A DNA stretch of 64,000 nt from Actinoplanes xinjiangensis (GTDB taxonomy: Bacteria; Actinomycetota; Actinomycetes; Mycobacteriales; Micromonosporaceae), in NCBI RefSeq assembly GCF_003148685.1, contig NZ_QGGR01000023.1, positions 62,001-126,000 of the forward strand, in the 5' to 3' direction. Below the pieces are notes generated by a model. That model saw only the letters and a program-made list of their open reading frames with translations. It was not told the DNA's origin and did no database searches. Below are positions 34,733 to 43,305 of this stretch, piece after piece. The first letter of the stretch is position 1, and every line of letters begins with the position of its first letter. The position numbers were made by a program, and so were the translations under genes.

Positions 34733-34885
34733 TCACCGGTAGTCGTCGTCGAACTCGACGATCCGGTTCTCCTCCGGGGAGTCCGGCTCGTCGCTGTCGT
34801 CCTGCCAGCCGGGAACAGTGGTCGCCTGCTCAGCGGCGTCGACCTCGGGCGTCTCCAGGTCGATCTCGTTCGTCGGGTAGGTCAT
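34733..34885 (-). CDS. Small acidic hypothetical protein (50 aa)
   Basis: The ATG at 34885 is preceded by GGAGGGAG and opens a complete 50-codon frame ending TGA at 34733. The product starts MTYPTNEIDLETPEV and ends RIVEFDDDYR, with many Asp and Glu and one Trp. It lies immediately upstream of hen1 on the same strand (41-nt gap) and may be co-transcribed with the RNA repair genes. No family is recognised, and short length limits confidence. Confidence 0.6.
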   Translation of the reverse strand: MTYPTNEIDLETPEVDAAEQATTVPGWQDDSDEPDSPEENRIVEFDDDYR

Positions 34886-34960
34886 CTCCGGCTCCCTCCG
34901 TCCGTCGCCGACTCACCTCTCATGGTGCGCGTTTCCCCCCTCCGGCGCGGACGAACCGGT

Positions 34961-35926
34961 TTACCCGGAAACGATCCCGGCGGAGTTGTTCGATCGGTCG
35001 GGATCGTCGAGCTCCAGCGGATCGAACCGATGGTCGACGATCTCGACCCGGCCGGCGCCGGCTTCAGGCCTGGTCACTCGTACCGGAATGGTGAAGTCCG
35101 TCTCACCGTCGCACTCCAGCGTCCGCAGGTCGGCGTACCGGTAGCAGCCCTCCGGGTCGGTGGTGGCCGTGGTGCCTCCCGGGAACGTCACAAGGAGGGA
35201 CGGGTCGTTGTTGGTGTACAGGTCCGGGTACAACCGGCCGGGACCGTGGTTGGTGAGTCTCACCCGGACCGTGCTCGGGCCGCTGGTGACCGTCGTTCGC
35301 GCGCCGGAGACCGCGAGGTCGGCCGGTCGGCCATCGGTGACGGTGATGTCGACACCCTCCTCGAACTCGTCCCACGGGTCGTCCGTCTCAGGCGGATCGG
35401 GGGGCGGGTCGACCAGTCGTTTCAGGGTCAGCTGAGGTTCGGTGCCCCAGCGGGGTTCCGGCGGTTCGGCGAGCCATACGTAGGTCGCGCCCGGCTCCGG
35501 AGTGAAGATCGGGTGGGCCGCGTAGCCGGTTCTGGTGTACCAGGTCACGTCGGCGCCCATCCTGCTGCCGGTGATCGAGTCGGCAGGTGGGCGGAACGCC
35601 AGCGGTTCGGACAGGCCGTAGACGGCACCCGGCTCGAGCCGCGTGCCGAAGGTGCAGACCAGGTGGACTCCGACGGTCGAGCAGTTTCGGTATGTCTTGG
35701 CCAGGTGCCGGCTGCCGACCGCCAGCACCGCTCCGGTCACCGGGCTGGTGCCGGTGTGGGTGAATGGAAGATCGAATCGCGCTGTGCCGCCCGCCACCAC
35801 GGAGATCGGCTCCAGACGGCGGGACACGAGGACGAACTCCTCATCGGGTGGCGGCACGAGGAGAACACCGAGGGCGAGTGTGACTCCGGCACCACCGGCC
35901 ACGATCTGTCCCGTAAGTGCGAACAT
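34961..35926 (-). CDS. Secreted or membrane-anchored hypothetical protein (321 aa)
   Basis: The protein opens with MFALTGQIVAGGAGVTLALGVLLV, shown here by its key part AGGAGVTLALGVLLV, a hydrophobic N-terminal anchor or signal. The rest is beta-rich, with two Ig-like/CARDB-like regions (the second around GARTTVTSGPSTVRVRLTNHG, key part STVRVRLTNHG). A Pro/Asp-rich linker (DPPPDPPETDDPWDE) lies between them. Cys residues in FRNCST-like and EGCYR/LECDGE contexts could form disulfides outside the cell. No enzyme motif is seen. It is a single gene divergent from fba, with unknown function. Confidence 0.7.
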   Translation of the reverse strand: MFALTGQIVAGGAGVTLALGVLLVPPPDEEFVLVSRRLEPISVVAGGTARFDLPFTHTGTSPVTGAVLAVGSRHLAKTYRNCSTVGVHLVCTFGTRLEPGAVYGLSEPLAFRPPADSITGSRMGADVTWYTRTGYAAHPIFTPEPGATYVWLAEPPEPRWGTEPQLTLKRLVDPPPDPPETDDPWDEFEEGVDITVTDGRPADLAVSGARTTVTSGPSTVRVRLTNHGPGRLYPDLYTNNDPSLLVTFPGGTTATTDPEGCYRYADLRTLECDGETDFTIPVRVTRPEAGAGRVEIVDHRFDPLELDDPDRSNNSAGIVSG

Positions 35927-36086
35927 GCCCCGACAGTAGTTGTCGGTTATGTACCTCGTGCCGGAATCGATGGTCTGATTTCGAGGCGGTTTCCACTACG
36001 CACCGCAACTGCGGAATACTGCCTGCTGGAGGACAGCGCGGTCCTGCCCTCTCGCAGCCCGTGAAAATGAGCAAGGAGCGCACCCG

Positions 36087-37112
<1,026 letters not shown>

Positions 37113-37128
37113 GCACTCGATCCAACGG

Positions 37129-37157
37129 TGCCGGCCGGTCCCCTTCGTGGGGACCGG
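37129..37157 (+). terminator. fba terminator
   Basis: CGGCCGGTCCCC and GGGGACCGGCCG form a perfect 12-bp stem with a TTCGT loop, 17 nt after the fba stop. Confidence 0.9.
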
Positions 37158-37229
37158 CCGTCGTCGTCTTGCAGAGTCACACCGCGGCGCGGGTACCATC
37201 GACCGATCAAGATCGGCGGGGCGGTGGTC

Positions 37230-37745
37230 GTGCTCGGAATCGAGGGCTGGGAACCCGAGTGGCATCACGACGCCGAGGCCCTCGCCGCCACGCATCGACA
37301 CATGTTCGTGCGGCTCATCGGCAAGAGATTGCGGTCGAGCTGGCTGATGTGGGATGTCGCCGAGCGGGGATGGTTCGCGGACGGCCCGGTCATCCTCGAC
37401 TTCGGACTCAGTCGTGTGGAGATCACTCACCGTAAGTTCGATGAGTGTGCGATCACCTGGGACCAGATCGACACGACGCTCCCGGTGGACCTCTACGAGC
37501 ACTTCGACTGGCGTCCCGACCCGCACGCCGCGCTGCGCAAGGCCCGGGGCCGGTCGCTCCGGGCGGTCAACGTCATCGAACGGACCACCTCGGCCGACTG
37601 GCGGCCCCGGGTGCTGCACGCCGTCGAGTTCCTGTTCGACGGCGCGCGCCTCGCGATCTACAACGCCATGGACGAGAACGGCATCACCGACGTCCCCGAG
37701 GGCGACCTACCGGCGGCGCACTGGCGCCGCGTGCACGTGGCGTAG
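37230..37745 (+). CDS. Hypothetical protein (171 aa)
   Basis: This soluble 171-aa protein starts MLGIEGWEPEWHHDAEALAA if GTG 37230 is used; GTG 37224 would add two residues. Upstream in-frame codons pass through the fba terminator, so a longer form is unlikely. Visible features are Trp-rich strands (SSWLMWDVAERGWFADGPVILDFG, key part WLMWDVAERGWF), YEHFDWRPD, and a C-terminal beta region (VLHAVEFLFDGARLAIYNAMDENG, key part EFLFDGARLAIYNA). No catalytic motif is recognised. Codon use is typical of the chromosome. The function is unknown. Confidence 0.72.
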   Translation: MLGIEGWEPEWHHDAEALAATHRHMFVRLIGKRLRSSWLMWDVAERGWFADGPVILDFGLSRVEITHRKFDECAITWDQIDTTLPVDLYEHFDWRPDPHAALRKARGRSLRAVNVIERTTSADWRPRVLHAVEFLFDGARLAIYNAMDENGITDVPEGDLPAAHWRRVHVA

Positions 37746-37749
37746 GGGG

Positions 37750-38067
37750 TCAGTCCCCGCCGCCGCCGCCACCGCCGCCACCACCGCCGCTGTCGCCGCC
37801 TCCCCAACCGCCACCGCCGCTGTCGCCACCGCCGCCCCACCACGACCCGCCGCTGTCACCGGAGGAGTGGGAGGAGGAGTCCGACGAGTCCCAGGAGCCG
37901 CTGCTCCCGTCGGAGTGGTGGTAGTAGGGCGACGAGCTGCTGCGCGACCGGCTCTTGCCGTACCGCCCCTCCCGGTACGAGGAACGCGTGTTGTGCTTGA
38001 TCACCTTCACCGCGAGGGTTACCGCGACCAGCAGGAAGACGACTACGAAGACCACGGCCAGATCCAT
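37750..38067 (-). CDS. Small membrane protein with Ser/Gly-rich tail (105 aa)
   Basis: The ATG at 38067 starts MDLAVVFVVVFLLVAVTLAVKVI, a single N-terminal membrane helix (key part VVFVVVFLLVAVTLAV). A short basic stretch (SSYREGRYGKSRSRS) and a Ser/His/Asp then Gly/Trp-rich tail with runs of Gly follow. The frame is open further upstream into the LOG gene, but that extension reads the neighbour in the wrong frame. The poly-Gly 3' end (37755-37840) makes a plus-strand Pro/Pro-rich shadow. It lies 26 nt downstream of the LOG-family gene on the same strand. The function is unknown. Confidence 0.6.
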   Translation of the reverse strand: MDLAVVFVVVFLLVAVTLAVKVIKHNTRSSYREGRYGKSRSRSSSSPYYHHSDGSSGSWDSSDSSSHSSGDSGGSWWGGGGDSGGGGWGGGDSGGGGGGGGGGGD

Positions 38068-38093
38068 GGTTGGAGTGTGCGACAGCCCCGCCA

Positions 38094-39281
38094 CTATTCC
38101 GAGAGCGCGGCCATCGCTTCGTCCAGAGAGTCGGTGATCACGATCAGATCGGACTGGTCGCCATGGGGCGAACGGGCCAGTAGCGGCCCCAGCAGATCCG
38201 CCACGGGCAGCCGCGACCAGTGCTCCACACCGAGGAACACGTACGCCCCGGACGGCCCGTCGGTGGCGTAGAACGTCTTCGTCGCGGCCTGAAAGATCTC
38301 CTGCACCGTGCCGGCCCAACCCGGGGCGAACACGATCCCGCCGCGGGCCAGCCGCAGGATCGAATCCTCCCGGACCGCGTTGGAGAAGTACTTCCCGATC
38401 TGCCCGGCGAACAGGTTGGCCGGCTCGTGGCCGTACAGCCAGGTGGGCAGTGCCAGACCGCCGTGCCGGAGCCGCCCGGCGACGTCGAGCGCCGGCAGCG
38501 GGTGCGCGGCCCGCACCGACAGCGCGGCCGCCGTGTACGGCTCGTGATCCATGAAATGCGGCGCCACCGACAGCCGGTCGATCGCGGTGCCGAGTGCCGC
38601 CTCGTCGAACGAGGCGAAGTAGGCGCCCAGGTTGGCGGCCTCCATCACCCCCGGTCCGCCGCCGGTCACGATCAACCGGTTCGCGGCGGCCAGGCGACGG
38701 GTCAGGGCGGCGACCATCCGGTACGGCTCCGAGCCCCGCGCCGCGGCATGCCCGCCCATGATCCCGATGGCACCGCCGGTCCCGTGCACGGCCGCCCACG
38801 CGTTGAGCGCCTTGCCGAGCGCGTTGTCGATGCCGGCGTCGTGGAGCCGCTGGGCCAGCGCCTCCCGGATGTCCGGAACCGCACCACCATGGTCGACGAA
38901 ATGCCGGTAGACGGCAGTGTCGTACATACCGGCGAACCCGTGCTCGGCGAACCCGGCGGCCAGGTCCTCAGGCGTGTAGAGCAGCGCCGGATGGGTCGGA
39001 TAGGGCCGCCCGTCGAACGGCGGGACCACGTGCGCGCCACGCAGGATCAGATCGGTCTCCACCTCGGGACCGGCCAGGTGACAACCCACGAACATGGTGT
39101 CGCGCACGTCCACCGCGGCCAGATCGGGCGGGTCGCGGTCCAGTCGCAGGCCGAGGACGCAGAGGCCGGCCAGCGTGTTCTTGGCCAGGTGCACGTCCAG
39201 CTCGGCTCGGGTCTCGATCTCGTCGGCGGTCGCGTCGAAGGGGGCGTCGCCGCCGAGCACGGGTTGCAGGGGATCGGGCAT
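38094..39281 (-). CDS. LOG-family (Rossmann) protein with altered signature
   Basis: The 395-aa protein contains the lysine-decarboxylase-like/LOG domain: GIMGGHAAARG (173-183) and TGGGPGVMEAAN (206-217), both typical nucleotide-binding segments. The family motif PGGxGTxxE appears as PGWAGTVQE (320-328), with one Gly replaced by Trp. LOG enzymes hydrolyse cytokinin ribotides or other nucleotide 5'-monophosphates. The long N-terminal extension of about 165 residues is larger than in canonical LOG proteins (about 190 aa total). Activity is therefore uncertain. It is divergent from the ADP-ribosylglycohydrolase gene. Confidence 0.82.
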   Translation of the reverse strand: MPDPLQPVLGGDAPFDATADEIETRAELDVHLAKNTLAGLCVLGLRLDRDPPDLAAVDVRDTMFVGCHLAGPEVETDLILRGAHVVPPFDGRPYPTHPALLYTPEDLAAGFAEHGFAGMYDTAVYRHFVDHGGAVPDIREALAQRLHDAGIDNALGKALNAWAAVHGTGGAIGIMGGHAAARGSEPYRMVAALTRRLAAANRLIVTGGGPGVMEAANLGAYFASFDEAALGTAIDRLSVAPHFMDHEPYTAAALSVRAAHPLPALDVAGRLRHGGLALPTWLYGHEPANLFAGQIGKYFSNAVREDSILRLARGGIVFAPGWAGTVQEIFQAATKTFYATDGPSGAYVFLGVEHWSRLPVADLLGPLLARSPHGDQSDLIVITDSLDEAMAALSE

Positions 39282-39324
39282 GCGTCCATCTTGCTCGAGT
39301 CGAGCGAGTCGTTGACGTACTACC

Positions 39325-39330
39325 TAGAGT
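39325..39330 (+). promoter_or_regulatory. -10 element for a leaderless transcript
   Basis: TAGAGT ends 6 nt before the ATG at 39337. This places the transcription start at or next to the A of the start codon, and no ribosome binding site is visible. Confidence 0.55.
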
Positions 39331-39336
39331 TGGCGC

Positions 39337-40326
39337 ATGCGTGCTGCGACGGGTTCACTTTTCGGTCTGGCCTACGGGGATTCACTCGGGAAACCGACCG
39401 AGTTCCAGGAGTACGCGACGATCGTGGCCCGCTACGGTCCCGAGGGCCCACGCCGGCTGGTCGGTGAGCCGGCACTGGTGACCGACGACACCCAGATGGC
39501 GCTCGCCGTCGGTGAGGCGCTGCTGGAAGCCGAGGAGATCACCCCGGACGCCCTGGAGCCGGTGCTGCGGCGGCGGTTCCTGGAGTGGGCGGCCAGCCCG
39601 GAGAACGACCGGGCACCCGGCATGACCTGTCTGCGGGCGATCGGCAACCTGGCCGACGGCCGGTCCTGGACCCGGGCCACCCAGGCCGAGTCGAAGGGGT
39701 GCGGGGCGAACATGCGGGTCACCCCGGTCGGACTGATGCCGGGACTCACCGACGACCAGCGGTCCGGGGCGGCGCAGTTCCAGGCCGCACTGACACACGG
39801 GCATCCGACCGGGCTGGCGGCCAGCGAGCTCACGGCGTACGCCGTCCACTGGCTCCGGGACGGCCTCGCGCCGTCCGACCTGCTCGGTGCCCTGCGGGAC
39901 CGCTGCGCCGAGCAGCGCAAGGTCTACCGCGGTGACTGGCTCGGTGAGCTGTGGCACCGGCCGGCGGTGACCTCGCCGGAGGAGTTCATCGCCCTGGGCT
40001 GGGACGAGTGCGCGGCCGCCCTGGACCGGGTGGTGGAGGCACTGTCCGGCGGTGACCACACCGGCGATCCGTGCCTGCGCACCGGCGCCGGATGGATCGC
40101 CGAGGAGGCGCTCGCCACCGCGCTCTACGTCTATCTGATCTCGCCGGACGAGCCGGTCGCCGTCCTCGGCCGCGGCGCGGCCTCCTCCGGCGACTCCGAC
40201 TCGATCGCCTGTCTGGCGGGCGCCTTCGCCGGTGCCGCTCTGGGCCAGACCGCCTGGCCGGCCGAGTGGCAGACCCAGATCGAGTACGCCGACCGCCTGT
40301 TCCGCCTCGGCACAGCCTGGGACTGA
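39337..40326 (+). CDS. ADP-ribosylglycohydrolase family protein
   Basis: The 329-aa protein has the two metal-binding motifs of the DraG/ADP-ribosylglycohydrolase fold: TDDTQM (49-54) near the N-terminus and SGDSDSIACLAGA in the C-terminal third. RAATGSLFGLAYGDSLGKP is at the start. Members remove ADP-ribose from proteins, nucleic acids or small molecules. The substrate is unknown. The gene is probably transcribed without a leader. It is followed by a tandem repeat array with hairpin potential. Confidence 0.93.
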   Translation: MRAATGSLFGLAYGDSLGKPTEFQEYATIVARYGPEGPRRLVGEPALVTDDTQMALAVGEALLEAEEITPDALEPVLRRRFLEWAASPENDRAPGMTCLRAIGNLADGRSWTRATQAESKGCGANMRVTPVGLMPGLTDDQRSGAAQFQAALTHGHPTGLAASELTAYAVHWLRDGLAPSDLLGALRDRCAEQRKVYRGDWLGELWHRPAVTSPEEFIALGWDECAAALDRVVEALSGGDHTGDPCLRTGAGWIAEEALATALYVYLISPDEPVAVLGRGAASSGDSDSIACLAGAFAGAALGQTAWPAEWQTQIEYADRLFRLGTAWD

Positions 40327-40340
40327 CCCGCCCACCCCCG

Positions 40341-40600
40341 CAGCGCCCAGCCCGGGTTGTGGCTGGCTCTGACCGCTGTTTCAGCGTGCTTGAGACAGCG
40401 GTGGCGCCCAGCCCGGGTTGTGGCTGGTTCTGGCCGCTGTTTCAGGGTGCTTGAGACAGCGGTGGCGCCCAGCCCGGGTTGTGGCTGGTTCTGGCCGCTG
40501 TCTCAGCGTGCTCGACACAGCGGTGGCGCCCAGCCCGGGTTGTAGCTGGTTCTGGCCGCTGTTTCAGCGTGCTTGAGGCAGCGGTGGCAGCCAGCCGGGA
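40341..40600. repeat. 61-nt tandem repeat array (array 2), related to array 1
   Basis: CAGCGGTGG recurs at 40396, 40457, 40518 and 40579 with a constant 61-nt period, plus a truncated unit at 40341. Each junction can form an 11-bp hairpin (CCGCTGTTTCA with TTGAGACAGCGG), and each unit has a second small stem (CCAGCC...GGCTGG). The core ACAGCGGTGGCGCCCAGCC differs by one base from that of the array at 9516-9822. The array occupies most of the 340 gene-free bases 40327-40666. Confidence 0.9.
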
Positions 40601-40666
40601 AAGGCGGTCGGGCCTGAAACGTGGTGGCAGCGGAATGAACGCGGCCCCGGCGGGTTGAATGGGGGC

Positions 40667-41089
40667 ATGCAGAACCTCCTTCCCGAGCCGCCGGCCACCC
40701 GACTGCCCGCTGACGCCGAGGCCGACAAAGCCTTGGCCGAGGCCGCCACGACGGGCTCCGAGCAGGCCTTCAAGGCGGTCGCCGCCAGATTCCCTTCCTA
40801 CAGCGCCGCCTGGGCGCCCCTGGCCGCCGCGGCTCTGGCCGCGAACGAGCCGGTGACCGCATACGCCTACGCCCGTACCGGATACCACCGAGGCCTCGAC
40901 GCGCTGCGCCGCAGTGGCTGGAAGGGCCACGGCCCGGTTCCGTGGGCGCACGAGCCGAACCAGGGATTCCTCCGCTGCCTGCACGCCCTGTCCCAGGCCG
41001 CCGCCGTGATCGGTGAGGCGGACGAGGCGGCCCGCTGCGCCCAGTTCCTGCGGGACAGCGACCCGGCCGCCGCCGACGCCCTGACCTGA
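40667..41089 (+). CDS. DUF3151 family protein
   Basis: This 140-aa helical protein has the features I associate with actinobacterial DUF3151: MQNLLPEPPATRLPADAEAD at the start, VAARFPSYSAAWAPLAAAAL, VTAYAYARTGYHRGLDALRR, and the conserved WKGHGPVPWAHEPNQGFLRCL. ATG 40667 follows GGGGGC. It is often found near fba, as here. The function is unknown. Internal repeats resemble a TPR-like helical arrangement, but no clear TPR consensus is seen. Confidence 0.88.
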   Translation: MQNLLPEPPATRLPADAEADKALAEAATTGSEQAFKAVAARFPSYSAAWAPLAAAALAANEPVTAYAYARTGYHRGLDALRRSGWKGHGPVPWAHEPNQGFLRCLHALSQAAAVIGEADEAARCAQFLRDSDPAAADALT

Positions 41090-41095
41090 CGAGGC

Positions 41096-41130
41096 CGTTC
41101 CCGGACCGGCCACCGGTCGGTCCGGGAACG
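41096..41130 (+). terminator. Terminator after the DUF3151 gene
   Basis: CGTTCCCGGACCG and its perfect complement form a 13-bp stem with a 9-nt loop, 6 nt after the stop. The right arm is part of the first copy of the 31-nt repeat that follows. Confidence 0.8.
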
Positions 41131-41207
41131 CGCGGATCCGGCCAGGGTCGGTCCGGGCACCTGCGGATCTAGCCGGGGTCGATCTGGAGAACGCGCGGAT
41201 CCTGCTG
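41115..41207. repeat. Three imperfect 31-nt tandem repeats
   Basis: Units beginning GGTCGGTCCGGG at 41115 and 41146 and GGTCGATCTGGA at 41177 share a downstream GCGGATC word. They lie between convergent genes. Confidence 0.7.
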
Positions 41208-41217
41208 GACGTGCCTG

Positions 41218-43248
41218 CTAGAGCCCGTCGGCGACCGCTGCGGCGATCTTGAGCCAGGCGTCCTTCGTTCCGGCGGACAGTTCGCCGTAGCGGATCGGCT
41301 CACCCGAGTCGATCAGCCGCTCGTAGGGTGCCACCAGCACCGCCCTGGTCCGGGCGGCGAAGTGCTGCTGGATCCACTGGAGGTCGATGTCCTTGCGGGT
41401 CGGCGGCATGGTGACGATAGTCACTGCCTGGCGCACCAATCGGCGTCGCCCGCTCTGCTCCAGGTGGTCGAGCGCCCGGGCCGCGGTCTCGGCGGAGTCG
41501 TTACGGGCCGACATCGTGATCACCAGCTGGTCGGTGGCGTCCATCGCGGCCTGCCAGTTCTCCGCGCGGACGTTGTTCCCGGTGTCCACGAAGATCAGCT
41601 TGTAGAACCGGCTCACCACGTCCCGGATCTCGGCGAACGAGGACGCGGTCAGCATCTCGCCGGCGGTCGCCGACTCGTCCGAGGCGAGCACGTCGAACAT
41701 GCCCTCGCCCTGGGCACGCACATACTGCGACAGGTCACCGACCCGCCCCTGCGCACCCTGGAAGAGATGCAGATCACGCATCATGTCCCGGACGGTACGG
41801 GCGTGGAAATCCTGCTGTGCCCGCATACCGAGGGTGCCCTGGGTCTCGTTGTTGTCCCAGGCCAGGACGTACCCACCGCGTTTCTGCCCGAACGTCATCG
41901 CCAGCAGCAGCACGGCCACCGTCTTGCCGGCGCCGCCCTTCGGGTTGACCACGGTGACCTGGCGCAGCCCGCCGAAGTTGCGGCGGACCATCTCGACGTC
42001 CTGCTTGTACTCCAGCTCCCGCTGCCCCGGAGCCAGCTTGACCAGGCCGAACATGCCCTTCTGAAGCACCGCCCGAGCGCCCATGGTGGCACTCTGCTGA
42101 GCCGGCCGGGCCAGCCGCCGCCGCGCGAACTCCTCGGCGGTCGGCGTGCCGTCCACCATCCAGTTCAGTTCCTGGAACGGGTCCGCCTCAGCGTTCGGCT
42201 GCGTCTGCTGATCATGGGGATGCGGGTTCGGCAATGCGGGTTGCGGCTGGTGGGGCGGCTGCGCGACGGGTGCGACAGCCGGCGTCACCGGCGCGGCGTG
42301 CGGCGGCTGCGGAGGTACGGGCGCGACGTGCGCGTTCGGCCAGGCCTCGGCAGCGCCTTGCGCCCCGTCGGCGTGCTCGGCATGCGAGGTCGGCGGCGTC
42401 ACCGGCGCGGCATGCGGTGGCTGAGGAGTGGGCTGCGCCCGCGGCGGTACGGCCGGCGCGTGCCCCGTCGACCAGGCACCGGCCGACGGCTGGACGGACA
42501 CCGGACGGGTGACCGGCTGCTGCTCGCCCGGCCGTTGCTCGCCAGGCTGCTGATCCACCGGCGAGGTGAAAGCCGGCTGCTGATTCACCGGCGACGGAAA
42601 GGCCGGCTGCTGATCCGCCGGCGGCGGGAAGGGCGACTGCTGATCCGCCGACGGGGAGAAGGCCGGCTGCTGATCCGCCGGCGGCGGGAAGGGCGACTGC
42701 TGGTTCACCGGCGGCGGGAAGGCCGCCCGATCACCCGGGTGAGGCTGTGCCGCCTGCTGATCGCCCGCCTGCGGATACGCCGCCTGCGGCTCGCCCGGCG
42801 GCCGGGGCACCGACTCCTGACCGGCCGCTTCCGGATGCACCGGAGGTCCGACCGGTCCCTGATGAGCCGGAGGTGCGGCCGGAGCCGGACGGTGCAGCGG
42901 CTGCGCCCACGGCGAGTCGGCCGCGGTGTGCCCTTCCGGATGCCCGGTCGGTGCGGGCGGCAGCCCGGACTGTGGATGCGGCTGCCGCGGCACGGCCGGC
43001 GCCCCGTCCGGGGTGGGCCGCTGCGCGGGCACGTGCACCCCGGGTGGCAGTGGCGGACCGTCGGCCGGCCGGAACACGCCCGGCTCGACCTGGACCATCC
43101 CGACCGGTGGGGTCCGATCGGTCAGTGGCACGGCACGGCCGTGCACCGGCGTCTCGGGCTCGTCGGCCCAGAACGGCTCCACGTCCCGGGCCGGCGGCGA
43201 TGCCTCGGCTCCGGGGACGTAGACACGGTCGGCGTTCTCGTCCGCCAC
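41218..43248 (-). CDS. ParA/MinD-like ATPase with long Pro-rich N-terminus (EspI-like)
   Basis: The GTG at 43248 (GGAGG site, 8-nt spacing) gives a 676-aa protein starting MADENADRVYVPGAEA. About 350 residues of Pro/Gln/Ala-rich disorder, including repeats of the PPADQQPAFPPP type, precede a MinD/ParA-like domain. That domain has the deviant Walker A VVNPKGGAGKTVAVLLLA (around 435-443), a Walker A' region LAWDNNETQGTLG and IFVDTGNNVRAENW. This architecture resembles mycobacterial EspI of ESX-1 and related chromosome-partition-like ATPases. No ESX genes are present here, so the secretion link is only an analogy. The GTG at 43269 would give seven more residues but lacks a ribosome binding site. 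Confidence 0.82.
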   Translation of the reverse strand: MADENADRVYVPGAEASPPARDVEPFWADEPETPVHGRAVPLTDRTPPVGMVQVEPGVFRPADGPPLPPGVHVPAQRPTPDGAPAVPRQPHPQSGLPPAPTGHPEGHTAADSPWAQPLHRPAPAAPPAHQGPVGPPVHPEAAGQESVPRPPGEPQAAYPQAGDQQAAQPHPGDRAAFPPPVNQQSPFPPPADQQPAFSPSADQQSPFPPPADQQPAFPSPVNQQPAFTSPVDQQPGEQRPGEQQPVTRPVSVQPSAGAWSTGHAPAVPPRAQPTPQPPHAAPVTPPTSHAEHADGAQGAAEAWPNAHVAPVPPQPPHAAPVTPAVAPVAQPPHQPQPALPNPHPHDQQTQPNAEADPFQELNWMVDGTPTAEEFARRRLARPAQQSATMGARAVLQKGMFGLVKLAPGQRELEYKQDVEMVRRNFGGLRQVTVVNPKGGAGKTVAVLLLAMTFGQKRGGYVLAWDNNETQGTLGMRAQQDFHARTVRDMMRDLHLFQGAQGRVGDLSQYVRAQGEGMFDVLASDESATAGEMLTASSFAEIRDVVSRFYKLIFVDTGNNVRAENWQAAMDATDQLVITMSARNDSAETAARALDHLEQSGRRRLVRQAVTIVTMPPTRKDIDLQWIQQHFAARTRAVLVAPYERLIDSGEPIRYGELSAGTKDAWLKIAAAVADGL
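42540..42740 (-). repeat. In-frame repeats encoding NQQPAF/DQQSPFPPP units
   Basis: About six imperfect 36-nt units with the word GGCTGCTGAT on the plus strand encode the Gln/Pro repeat of the ParA-like gene. Confidence 0.7.
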
Positions 43249-43305
43249 GGATGAGACCTCCGGTATCACGAAATCTTGGCTGCCCGTCCAAGAGTTGCAC
43301 GGACC

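Noticed and set aside
37750..37924. Plus-strand Pro-rich frame opposite the Gly-rich tail of the small membrane protein
   Set aside because: Mirror of the poly-Gly codons on the other strand with no start signal.
40341..40600. Array 2 considered as a CRISPR array
   Set aside because: The whole 61-nt unit is conserved, leaving no variable spacers.
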